From assembly GCA_964627045.1 (NCBI GenBank), contig CAZVIK010000164.1:1-9444 (forward strand): a DNA stretch of 9,444 nt. Reading direction: 5' to 3'. How positions within the stretch are numbered: position 1 is the stretch's first letter; every line of letters starts with the position of its first letter. Below are positions 1-4,944 of the stretch, piece by piece. Source of the DNA: CAZVIK01 sp964627045 (GTDB lineage: Bacteria; Acidobacteriota; Terriglobia; Bryobacterales; Bryobacteraceae). Under the pieces are notes generated by a model. It saw nothing but the letters and a program-made list of their open reading frames with translations. It searched no databases and was not told where the DNA came from. The position numbers and the translations under genes were made by a program.

Positions 1-114
1 CAACCCGAAAGCGGCAGCAATGGGACTTCCGGACCTTTGGTACCGGTAATGCCTTGGCCCGCGCGGCCGCCTCTAATGTGGCCTCGGGCACCGCGGCCCG
101 GATTCGGCAAGGGG
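1..114. other. Left-edge sequence with no assignable gene
   Basis: This is the segment downstream of the DUF4010 gene's stop codon. Plus frame 1 is open from the window edge to a TAG at 127-129 (42 codons, Pro/Gly-rich), frame 2 closes at 47-49, and frame 3 runs on into the antisense of the next gene. None of the short translations resembles a family I recognise. I see no T-run terminator and no RNA gene. It may hold the tail of a neighbouring gene, but the visible part is too short to tell. Confidence 0.4.
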
Positions 115-1344
115 TCAGATCAGCCATAGCGCGAGCCCGGCGATCAGCATCGCCACGAACCCCCCGGCCACCCGGCGGGCGAAGCGCGGCGTCCCGGCGG
201 TGAAAGCAATCCCCGTCTTAAAGATGGCATTCGCCAGTAGCGCCAGCAGCACCCCGGCGGCGGCGCTGGGAGCGGCGATCGCGTTCCGGCCCAACAAGTC
301 CGACATGGACAACGCCACCGCATCCACGTCCAGGGCCCCTCCCAGCGCACTGGTCCAGTAGACGGCTCCGCCCCCAAACGCCGCGTTGGCAGCCTTGGTG
401 GCGAACAGAATCGCGCCGAACAGCACGCCGAACTGGATCGCGGGCCACAGACGGAATGGGTTTCGCACCGCCAGCGCCGGTGGCTTGTACTCTGCCGCAT
501 GGCCCGAGCCGAGCGCCAACGCCGCCAGAAGCCCCGCCGCCGTCATCCCCGCCATCGGCAGCCAGACAGACGCGGCCAGTGGCGGGCTCACGACTTCGAC
601 GATGAGCAGCAGCCTCGGAAACTGCATCGCGTTGGCCAGCACGGCCGCCTGCGCCAACAGGGACTCGTTGTCCGGTTCCTGCCGGCTGGTCTTGGCAAAG
701 GAAGCGGTCGCCGCGGTGGTGGAGGCCAGGCCGCCTAGCAGTCCGGCCACCCGCAAGCCCCTCCGCGGCCCGAGGAATTTCTCCAGGAAGTAGCCCACGT
801 AGGAAACCGAGGAGACCAGGATCACGAATTTCCAGATCTCCCTGGGCGCCAAAAAGCCGTACGGCCCGTAGGGGCCCTCCGGCAACAGCGGGTACACGAT
901 GAAGATGACCGCCAGGAACCAGACGGTGTTGTCAAACTCGATTTCGTTGATGGTCTCCCGCAGCAGTTTGTGCAGGGCGCGCTTGAACTCCAGGAAACCG
1001 GTCACCACGACGGCGGCGCCCACGGCCAGCCGGTTCATCGGAGTGGTCGCGAGGAACCCGAGGGCGTACACGGTCACCGCCGCCAGTTCCGTCGTGATCC
1101 CGTCGCGTTCGCGTCCGCGCAGGTAGAACACCGCCAGCAGACCGGAGACCGCCAGTAGGCCCGCTGCGGCGAGCCACTCGTTCTTTAATAGCCCGCAGAC
1201 CGTGCCCACCAGGGAGATGAGCACGAAGTCCCGCACCCCGGGGCGCCCCTCGCCCTGGCTGGCCTCCCGTTGTGCGCCGACAAGGAAGCCGATCAACAAC
1301 GCCTCGGCGACCGCCACGGTCGCCGCCGTCATTTCGACACTCAT
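115..1344 (-). CDS. MgtC/SapB family membrane protein with DUF4010 domain
   Basis: A 409-residue polytopic inner-membrane protein. The N-terminal part (about residues 10-130) looks like an MgtC/SapB domain, with GFLVGAQRE at 19-27, GVRDFVLISLVGT at 36-48 and DGITTELAAV at 81-90. The C-terminal part (about 170-400) carries DUF4010-type signatures: GLLGGLASTTAATASFA at 201-217, LDVDAVALSMSDL at 338-350 and NAIFKTGIA at 372-380. About ten hydrophobic segments are visible. Proteins of this architecture are widespread but their transported substrate, if any, is not established; a Mg2+-related role should not be assumed from the MgtC name. The ATG at 1344 has no clear Shine-Dalgarno; Met5 (1332) is an alternative. 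It is the last gene of the leftward cluster, 36 bases after uppS and separated from it by a hairpin, so it may be expressed less than or independently of its upstream neighbours. Family assignment is firm; function is unknown. Confidence 0.88.
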   Translation of the reverse strand: MSVEMTAATVAVAEALLIGFLVGAQREASQGEGRPGVRDFVLISLVGTVCGLLKNEWLAAAGLLAVSGLLAVFYLRGRERDGITTELAAVTVYALGFLATTPMNRLAVGAAVVVTGFLEFKRALHKLLRETINEIEFDNTVWFLAVIFIVYPLLPEGPYGPYGFLAPREIWKFVILVSSVSYVGYFLEKFLGPRRGLRVAGLLGGLASTTAATASFAKTSRQEPDNESLLAQAAVLANAMQFPRLLLIVEVVSPPLAASVWLPMAGMTAAGLLAALALGSGHAAEYKPPALAVRNPFRLWPAIQFGVLFGAILFATKAANAAFGGGAVYWTSALGGALDVDAVALSMSDLLGRNAIAAPSAAAGVLLALLANAIFKTGIAFTAGTPRFARRVAGGFVAMLIAGLALWLI

Positions 1345-1363
1345 CGACTACCGACTTTACCGC

Positions 1364-1380
1364 AGCCGGCCTCGCCGGCT
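1364..1380 (-). terminator. Perfect 7-bp hairpin immediately after uppS stop
   Basis: AGCCGGC (1364-1370), loop of 3, GCCGGCT (1374-1380): a perfect 7-base-pair GC-rich stem abutting the uppS TAG on the transcribed strand. No U-tract follows, so this is not a classical intrinsic terminator. It could attenuate read-through into the DUF4010 gene or protect the 3' end of the upstream mRNA. The structure is seen directly; the role is inferred. Confidence 0.4.
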
Positions 1381-2091
1381 CTACGCGGCGGCCATGGGGA
1401 GGGAGCCGAAGCGCCGATCGCGCGTTCGAAACTCGCGGAGACAGTCCTCCAGGGCGCCTCGCTCGAAGTCGGGCCACAAGATGGGCAGGAAGAACAACTC
1501 GGCATAGGCGCATTCCCAGAGCAGGAAGTCGCTGAGCCGCTTTTCGCCGCCGGTACGGATCAGCAGGTCCACTTCCGGCGCGGGTTTCTGGGAATGGTTG
1601 GCCTCTGCCAGCGCCATGCTGAACTGCTCCCGCGTGGGGGCGGCGTTCCGGGAAAGCCGGCCGGCGGCGCCCAGGATGGAATCGCGCGAGGAATAGTCCA
1701 CGGCGATCCGCAGCCAAAGGCTCGTCGCAGGCGCGGTGACCCTTTCCGCCCGGTCGATCGCCGCGGTGACGGCGGGGCTCAGCCGGTCGCGCCGCCCGAT
1801 GACGTTGACGCGGATTCCCTGTTCGAGGCACTTCGCGGTTTCCCGGTTCAGGTACTCCTCGAAGAGCCGCATCAACCCGCCCGTCTCCTCCGGGGGCCGG
1901 CGCCAGTTGTCCGACGAAAAGGCGTAAAGCGTCAGGACCCCGATGTCCAGCTCCAGCGCCGCCTCCAGTGTGCGCCGCAACGCGCCCGCTCCGGCACGGT
2001 GTCCGGCGAGCCGCGGCCAACCCCGCGCGGCGGCCCACCGCCCGTTGCCGTCCATGATGATGGCTGCGTGAAGCCGCGCGTCTCGCACCAT
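1381..2091 (-). CDS. uppS: Isoprenyl transferase, undecaprenyl diphosphate synthase family
   Basis: A cis-prenyltransferase that condenses isopentenyl diphosphate units onto farnesyl diphosphate, producing the C55 lipid carrier precursor used for peptidoglycan and other envelope polymers. All main signatures are present (numbering from Met at 2091, 236 aa): IIMDGNGRW at 11-19 with the Mg-binding Asp14, GHRAG at 30-34, YAFSSDNWRRP at 56-66, and DLLIRTGGEKRLSDFLLW at 175-192 followed by AYAELFF with the second Mg ligand Glu198. Length is normal. I chose ATG 2091 because GTGAGGA sits about 6 bases upstream; the in-frame GTG at 2103, overlapping the regulator's TGA as GTGA, has no visible ribosome-binding site. 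Either way the gene is tightly linked to the regulator. One conserved region is divergent: where E. coli UppS reads AANYGGR this protein reads AVDYSSR (130-136). No cdsA, frr or pyrH, common neighbours of housekeeping uppS, is nearby, so it could be a paralogue. Confidence 0.93.
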   Translation of the reverse strand: MVRDARLHAAIIMDGNGRWAAARGWPRLAGHRAGAGALRRTLEAALELDIGVLTLYAFSSDNWRRPPEETGGLMRLFEEYLNRETAKCLEQGIRVNVIGRRDRLSPAVTAAIDRAERVTAPATSLWLRIAVDYSSRDSILGAAGRLSRNAAPTREQFSMALAEANHSQKPAPEVDLLIRTGGEKRLSDFLLWECAYAELFFLPILWPDFERGALEDCLREFRTRDRRFGSLPMAAA

Positions 2092-2099
2092 GGACGTCC

Positions 2100-2459
2100 T
2101 CACTTTGCCCGGACCGCTTGTATCAGCGCTTCCATGTGGGCCAGGTAGCGCTTCAGCGCGCCGCGTCCGGCGTCGGTGAGCCGGTACTCCGTCCTGGGAG
2201 TGCGCCCTTCGAAGGATTTGCGGCAGTCGATGTAGCCGGCGTCCTCCAGTTTCCGCGCGTGCACGCTCAGGTTACCGTCGGTGGTCTGCAAGAGCTGTTT
2301 CAGCTCGTTGAAGGTGAGCGATTCGTTCCCCGCCAGGGCGCTCACGATCCCCAGCCGGAGCCGCTCGTGAATCACCCGGTCGAGTTCGCGCGCCGGGCTT
2401 TCCTTCAGGCGCACCGGGCGCGCTACCGGTTCCTTGCGAAGCGCATTCTGTCTAGCCAC
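2100..2459 (-). CDS. Winged-helix transcriptional regulator (HTH_34-like)
   Basis: A 119-residue DNA-binding protein. After a basic N-terminus (1-25), a helix RELDRVIHERLRLGIVSAL (24-42) leads into a helix-turn-helix, TFNELKQLL (49-57) then DGNLSVHARKLEDAGYI (61-77) as the recognition helix. A wing with basic residues follows (KSFEGRTPRTEYRLT, 81-95), then a C-terminal dimerisation helix (LKRYLAHMEALIQAVRAK, 102-119). This matches the compact winged-helix family related to MarR/ArsR proteins. There are no metal-binding cysteines typical of ArsR sensors. The start is a GTG at 2459 with GGAGGT close upstream. It overlaps the membrane-protein gene by 8 bases, which suggests translational coupling and a shared function, with the membrane protein a possible signal input. 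The probable target is the inverted repeat at the head of this operon; that is inference. Confidence 0.85.
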   Translation of the reverse strand: MARQNALRKEPVARPVRLKESPARELDRVIHERLRLGIVSALAGNESLTFNELKQLLQTTDGNLSVHARKLEDAGYIDCRKSFEGRTPRTEYRLTDAGRGALKRYLAHMEALIQAVRAK

Positions 2460-3018
2460 CGTACCTCCGTGCGATCAGGATGCCGAAAGCGGTGTGCAGG
2501 CCGCCGAAACCCGCCGCCAGCAGCCAGTTTCCGATCCAGAGGGGAGAAAATAGCGCCGCAATCCCCAGCCCCATGAAGCACAACCCCATCGCCGGAACTG
2601 CGCGAACCGAAAAGGCTCCCGCCGACACGACGCCCACCCCGTACAGGAGCAGCCAAAGCCCGGGAAGCAGGTCCGCCTTGCCGCCGGGGTAGAGGACGCC
2701 CGTCAGCACCGCCGCGGCGAGCATCGGTGGGGCCAAGCCGAGAGCGAACTTGCGTCCGGGCCGCGACAACAGCGACTCATCGACGCTCCGGGCCTTGCGG
2801 ACCATCGAGTAGAGCCCGATCGCAAGGGCGGCCGCGCCCTCGATCAGCCAGACGGCGAGCCACCGGCCCGTGGTGGGCTGGTGCGCGGCGGCCATGGCCG
2901 CGAACAGCGCCGTTGCGCCCATGGCGATTCCCCCGAATCCGGGAACCGCCGTGAACGCCGCGGCGCCCTCCATGGTCGCGCGGATGTAGCGCAAGTGCTC
3001 CATGGCGTGCTCGTGCAT
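2452..3018 (-). CDS. Six-helix membrane protein paired with regulator
   Basis: A hypothetical integral membrane protein, 188 residues from the Met at 3018. A short soluble N-terminus with a conserved-looking helix (HLRYIRATMEGAAAFTAVPG, 8-27) is followed by about six hydrophobic segments near 28-45, 53-73, 91-110, 117-137, 142-160 and 163-183. It has no enzyme motif that I recognise. Small membrane proteins of this form, placed directly before a winged-helix regulator, are to my knowledge common in Acidobacteriota, but their role is not established. The open frame continues upstream to 3192. I reject that extension because it would run through the likely promoter and into the divergent one, and is rich in Pro/Gly/Arg. 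No strong Shine-Dalgarno marks the start: ATG 3018 has a weak GAAGAG about 9 bases upstream, and ATG 3003 (Met6) is equally possible. Confidence 0.72.
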   Translation of the reverse strand: MHEHAMEHLRYIRATMEGAAAFTAVPGFGGIAMGATALFAAMAAAHQPTTGRWLAVWLIEGAAALAIGLYSMVRKARSVDESLLSRPGRKFALGLAPPMLAAAVLTGVLYPGGKADLLPGLWLLLYGVGVVSAGAFSVRAVPAMGLCFMGLGIAALFSPLWIGNWLLAAGFGGLHTAFGILIARRYGG

Positions 3019-3063
3019 CGCCACAGGCTCTTCGCGGATCGGTTCCACCTTGCCCACGCGGCC

Positions 3064-3093
3064 ATACTGACACAGAGGACACCTCTTCGTCAA
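3064..3093 (-). promoter_or_regulatory. Candidate sigma70 promoter for the leftward operon
   Basis: Read on the minus strand, TTGACG (3093-3088) and CAGTAT (3069-3064) are 18 bases apart. The -35 matches consensus at 5 of 6 positions, the -10 at only 3 of 6. The predicted transcript starts near 3057 and leaves a leader of roughly 40 bases before ATG 3018, which supports the trimmed start. A perfect AGAGG-ACA-CCTCT dyad (3074-3086) lies in the spacer. A weak -10 is typical of activated promoters, and the overlapping repeats suggest regulation. Confidence 0.42.
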
Positions 3094-3106
3094 GTACTTT
3101 TTGACG
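3088..3106. promoter_or_regulatory. Inverted repeat, candidate operator
   Basis: CGTCAA (3088-3093) and TTGACG (3101-3106) are perfect inverted 6-base arms around a 7-base spacer; the 8-base palindrome AAGTACTT (3092-3099) overlaps the left arm and spacer. The left arm is also the -35 box of the leftward promoter on the minus strand. The size and symmetry suit a dimeric winged-helix protein such as the one encoded at 2459-2100. Operator function is inferred from position and symmetry only. Confidence 0.4.
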
Positions 3107-3191
3107 CAGAGTAGGCGGCCGCTTGCCGAAGGAGCCGCCGGGGCCTGCTGGGCCGGCTCGCGCCCCACCAATACCCGCCCTGGCCCCTCCA

Positions 3192-3220
3192 TTGACCGGG
3201 TGACCCTTTCGATGTATAAA
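3192..3220 (+). promoter_or_regulatory. Sigma70 promoter for the ACT-domain gene
   Basis: TTGACC (3192-3197), a 17-base spacer and TATAAA (3215-3220): each box matches consensus at 5 of 6 positions with ideal spacing. Transcription would begin near 3227, just before the ribosome-binding site GGAGGG (3228-3233), leaving a very short leader of about 14 bases. This is the best promoter in the window. Confidence 0.68.
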
Positions 3221-3240
3221 CGGCAGCGGAGGGTGCCGCC

Positions 3241-3663
3241 ATGCCAGTCACAGTGAAAAATGTAACGATTTGGCGCAAGGAGGTCGACAACAAGCCCGGC
3301 GAGTTGGCCGCTACCCTGGCGCCGCTGGTCAAAGCGGGGGCGAACCTGAAGGTGCTCATGGGCTACCGCCTGCCGGGCGAGGAGGGCAAGGCCGCCATCG
3401 AGGTCTACCCGATCGCCAACGCCAAAGCCTCGCGGGCAGCGGCCGCGGCAGGCCTGACGAAGTCGGCGATCCCCGCGCTGTATGTGGAAGGCGCCGACAA
3501 GCCGGGCCTCGGGAGCGCTCTGGCCGGGGCGATGGCCGCCGCGGGCATCAACATCAGCTTCCTGGTGATGCAGGCCGTCGGCCGCAAGTACGCTGCCGTC
3601 TGGGGCTTCGAGTCGCCGGAGGAAGCCCGTAGGGCTGCCGCGCTGATCCGCAAGGTGAGATAG
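3241..3663 (+). CDS. Stand-alone double ACT-domain protein
   Basis: A 140-residue protein made of two tandem ACT-like regions and nothing else. The first centres on VDNKPGELAATLAPLVKAGANL (15-36 region) and the second on EGADKPGLGSALAGAMAAAGINI (83-105 region); both show the D-x-PG-x-L loop and helix followed by a G-x-N-I/L strand that form the amino-acid-binding edge of ACT folds. ACT domains usually sense amino acids or other small ligands to control enzymes; a protein with only ACT domains probably regulates a partner or binds a metabolite, but which one cannot be read here. GGAGGG lies 7 bases before the ATG, and a near-consensus promoter just upstream indicates a single-gene, well-expressed unit. 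It is not fused to a catalytic domain and no amino-acid biosynthesis gene adjoins it. Confidence 0.85.
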   Translation: MPVTVKNVTIWRKEVDNKPGELAATLAPLVKAGANLKVLMGYRLPGEEGKAAIEVYPIANAKASRAAAAAGLTKSAIPALYVEGADKPGLGSALAGAMAAAGINISFLVMQAVGRKYAAVWGFESPEEARRAAALIRKVR

Positions 3664-3995
3664 CGCCGGGCGCGGGCCGCCCCGTCCACATTCGCTTCAG
3701 AGGACCCGGCGCAGATCGCCTCGGCGAAGGCTTTTTTGATTCGCGACAGGGCCAGGTCCTCTTCCTCTCGCACTACCACCCGGTGCGCCCCGGAACGCCA
3801 AGTCGATCCTCCCCGGACTCCCGCTGGCGAATTCGCGACGAAACCTCCGTGGCGCGACGCACCAGCATGACCCGCGGTTGCCGATGCCGGCATTGCGCAT
3901 CGCCGGCCCTCTATCTCTTTCTGCCCTGCAAGAGCCCCGCCCATTCGACAATTCCTAAAGGATTTGTTATCTTGTATGTAGAGGGCAGCCTATCC
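3664..3995. other. 332-base intergenic region without a convincing gene
   Basis: The region between the ACT gene and the small Tudor-like gene. A weak 4-bp stem (GCCT 3718-3721 / AGGC 3728-3731) directly followed by six T (3732-3737) could end the ACT transcript, but the stem is short. The minus strand stays open through much of the region and translates to a helix-like segment around 3715-3780 (EEEDLALSRIKKAFAEAI), with no recognisable family; this may be a gene relic or chance. Near the right end is a promoter-like element at 3945-3973. No tRNA or repeat is seen. Confidence 0.5.
3945..3973 (+). promoter_or_regulatory. Extended -10 promoter upstream of the Tudor-like gene/pur operon
   Basis: TCGACA (3945-3950), a 17-base spacer and TATCTT (3968-3973), with an extended -10 TG at 3965-3966. 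The -35 matches 5 of 6 positions and the -10 matches 4 of 6. The start would be near 3980, shortly before GAGGG (3981-3985) and the ATG at 3996. It sits in a locally AT-richer patch. It is the best candidate for driving the small gene and, by read-through, purQ-purL-purF. Confidence 0.5.
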
Positions 3996-4232
3996 ATGGC
4001 ATCCAAGTCACCTTATCCTCAAGGCGCACAGGTAGAGCATCCCAAGTTCGGTCTTGGCAGCGTGCTGGCCTGCAACGAGGAATACATCAGCATCAAGTTC
4101 GACGAGTTCGGAGAGCGGAAGTTCATTACTTCCATCGTTTTCCCAAACCTCAAGAAGAGCGACCGCCAGCCGCCGGCCGAGAAACGGTCCCGCGCCCGCA
4201 AGCCCAAAGCCGCACCCGCCGTCGCCGTCTGA
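3996..4232 (+). CDS. Small Tudor-like protein resembling PcrA/UvrD C-terminal domain
   Basis: A 78-residue protein. Residues 10-53 (GAQVEHPKFGLGSVL at 10-24, then YISIKFDEFGERKF at 30-43) follow the pattern VxHxxFGxGxV...IxFxxxGxKxF seen in the C-terminal Tudor/SH3-like domain of PcrA/UvrD helicases, which in PcrA contacts RNA polymerase. Here it stands alone, with no helicase motifs. The C-terminus (53-72, KK..R....KRSRARKPK) is strongly basic and probably disordered, suggesting nucleic-acid or RNA-polymerase contact. The frame is open back to 3783, but I start at ATG 3996, where GAGGG lies 10 bases upstream and the promoter-like element ends about 22 bases before it; the upstream translation has no protein-like character. 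It precedes purQ by 40 bases, in the slot where purS often lies, but it is not PurS. Domain resemblance is from memory of the family; function is inferred. Confidence 0.75.
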   Translation: MASKSPYPQGAQVEHPKFGLGSVLACNEEYISIKFDEFGERKFITSIVFPNLKKSDRQPPAEKRSRARKPKAAPAVAV

Positions 4233-4236
4233 TCGA

Positions 4237-4250
4237 GCCGTTCCAACGGC
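4237..4250 (+). promoter_or_regulatory. Perfect dyad GCCGTT-CC-AACGGC before purQ
   Basis: A perfect 6-base inverted repeat five bases after the stop of the small gene. As RNA it folds to a 5-bp stem with a TCCA tetraloop; as DNA it is a 14-base palindrome-like site. No T-run follows, so full termination is unlikely. It may mark a processing point or a modest attenuator between the small gene and purQ. Confidence 0.3.
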
Positions 4251-4272
4251 CATGTTAGACTGAGAATCTCCC

Positions 4273-4941
4273 ATGAGATTCGGCGTCGTAGTGTTTCCCG
4301 GCAGCAACTGCGATCACGACGCCTGGTTCGCCGTTTCCCACAACCTCGGCCACCAGGCGGACTACATTTGGCACGACTCAGCCAGCCTCGGCCCGGTGGA
4401 CGCGGTCATCTTGCCCGGCGGCTTCAGCTACGGCGATTACCTGCGTTGCGGGGCCATCGCCAAGTTCTCTCGCGTCCTGGCCGCCGTGAAGAACTTCGCG
4501 GCTGAGGGCGGGCTGGTCGTCGGTATCTGCAACGGCTTCCAGATTTTGACCGAGAGCGGGTTGCTTCCCGGCGCGCTGGTCCGCAATCGCGGCCTGAAGT
4601 TCATCTGCCGTCCGGTGGAGCTGGTGACCGCCACCACGGCGTCGCCGTTCACCGCCGCGGCCACCCCCGGCCAACGGCTGATCGTTCCGATCGCCCATGG
4701 AGAGGGCTGCTACTACGCCGATCAGCGGACGCTCGACGAACTGGAGGCCGAAGATCGCGTGGTGTTCCGCTACGCGGACAATCCAAACGGCTCGCTGCGC
4801 GACATCGCCGGCATTTTGAGCCGTGAGCGCAACGTCATGGGCATGATGCCGCATCCGGAACGCGCCAGCGACCCGTTGATGGGCTCCACCGACGGCCTGG
4901 TGGTGTTCGAATCGATGGTTTCCGCGATGGCGGGAAAGTAA
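4273..4941 (+). CDS. purQ: Phosphoribosylformylglycinamidine synthase subunit PurQ
   Basis: The glutaminase subunit of FGAM synthase: it hydrolyses glutamine and passes ammonia to PurL, which converts FGAR to FGAM in the fourth step of de novo purine synthesis. A class I glutamine amidotransferase of 222 residues, normal for the family. Visible are the N-terminal GVVVFPGSNCDHD (4-16), ILPGGFSYGDYLRCGAIAK (46-64, oxyanion region), the nucleophile elbow GICNGFQ with Cys86, AHGEG (141-145), and HPER with His194 and Glu196 completing the catalytic triad. The ATG at 4273 has a weak GAGA about 7 bases upstream. It is followed by purL after 3 bases, consistent with coupled translation and equimolar subunits. 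The small third subunit PurS is not adjacent. Confidence 0.97.
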   Translation: MRFGVVVFPGSNCDHDAWFAVSHNLGHQADYIWHDSASLGPVDAVILPGGFSYGDYLRCGAIAKFSRVLAAVKNFAAEGGLVVGICNGFQILTESGLLPGALVRNRGLKFICRPVELVTATTASPFTAAATPGQRLIVPIAHGEGCYYADQRTLDELEAEDRVVFRYADNPNGSLRDIAGILSRERNVMGMMPHPERASDPLMGSTDGLVVFESMVSAMAGK

Positions 4942-4944
4942 CCA

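Noticed and set aside
932..2038. 368-codon minus-strand frame across uppS and the DUF4010 gene
   Set aside because: It is a different frame of the same strand covering two genes with clear family motifs; its product is Arg/Pro/Gly-rich.
1270..2148. 292-codon plus-strand frame opposite uppS
   Set aside because: It is antisense to a gene with intact catalytic motifs and has no family resemblance.
3019..3192. N-terminal extension of the membrane protein, including a CPLC pair
   Set aside because: It would run through the predicted leftward promoter and touch the divergent promoter; the composition is not protein-like, so the CxxC is probably chance.
3718..3737. Intrinsic terminator after the ACT gene
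   Set aside because: A T6 run is present, but the stem is only 4 bp with a 6-base loop, and it lies 55 bases after the stop; too weak to list as a terminator.
3783..3995. Upstream start for the Tudor-like protein
   Set aside because: The extra 71 residues look like non-coding translation, and a promoter plus GAGGG lie just before ATG 3996.
4253..4261. Extended -10-like TGTTAGACT directly before purQ
   Set aside because: No -35 match at the right distance, and the start would leave almost no leader; read-through from 3945-3973 is simpler.
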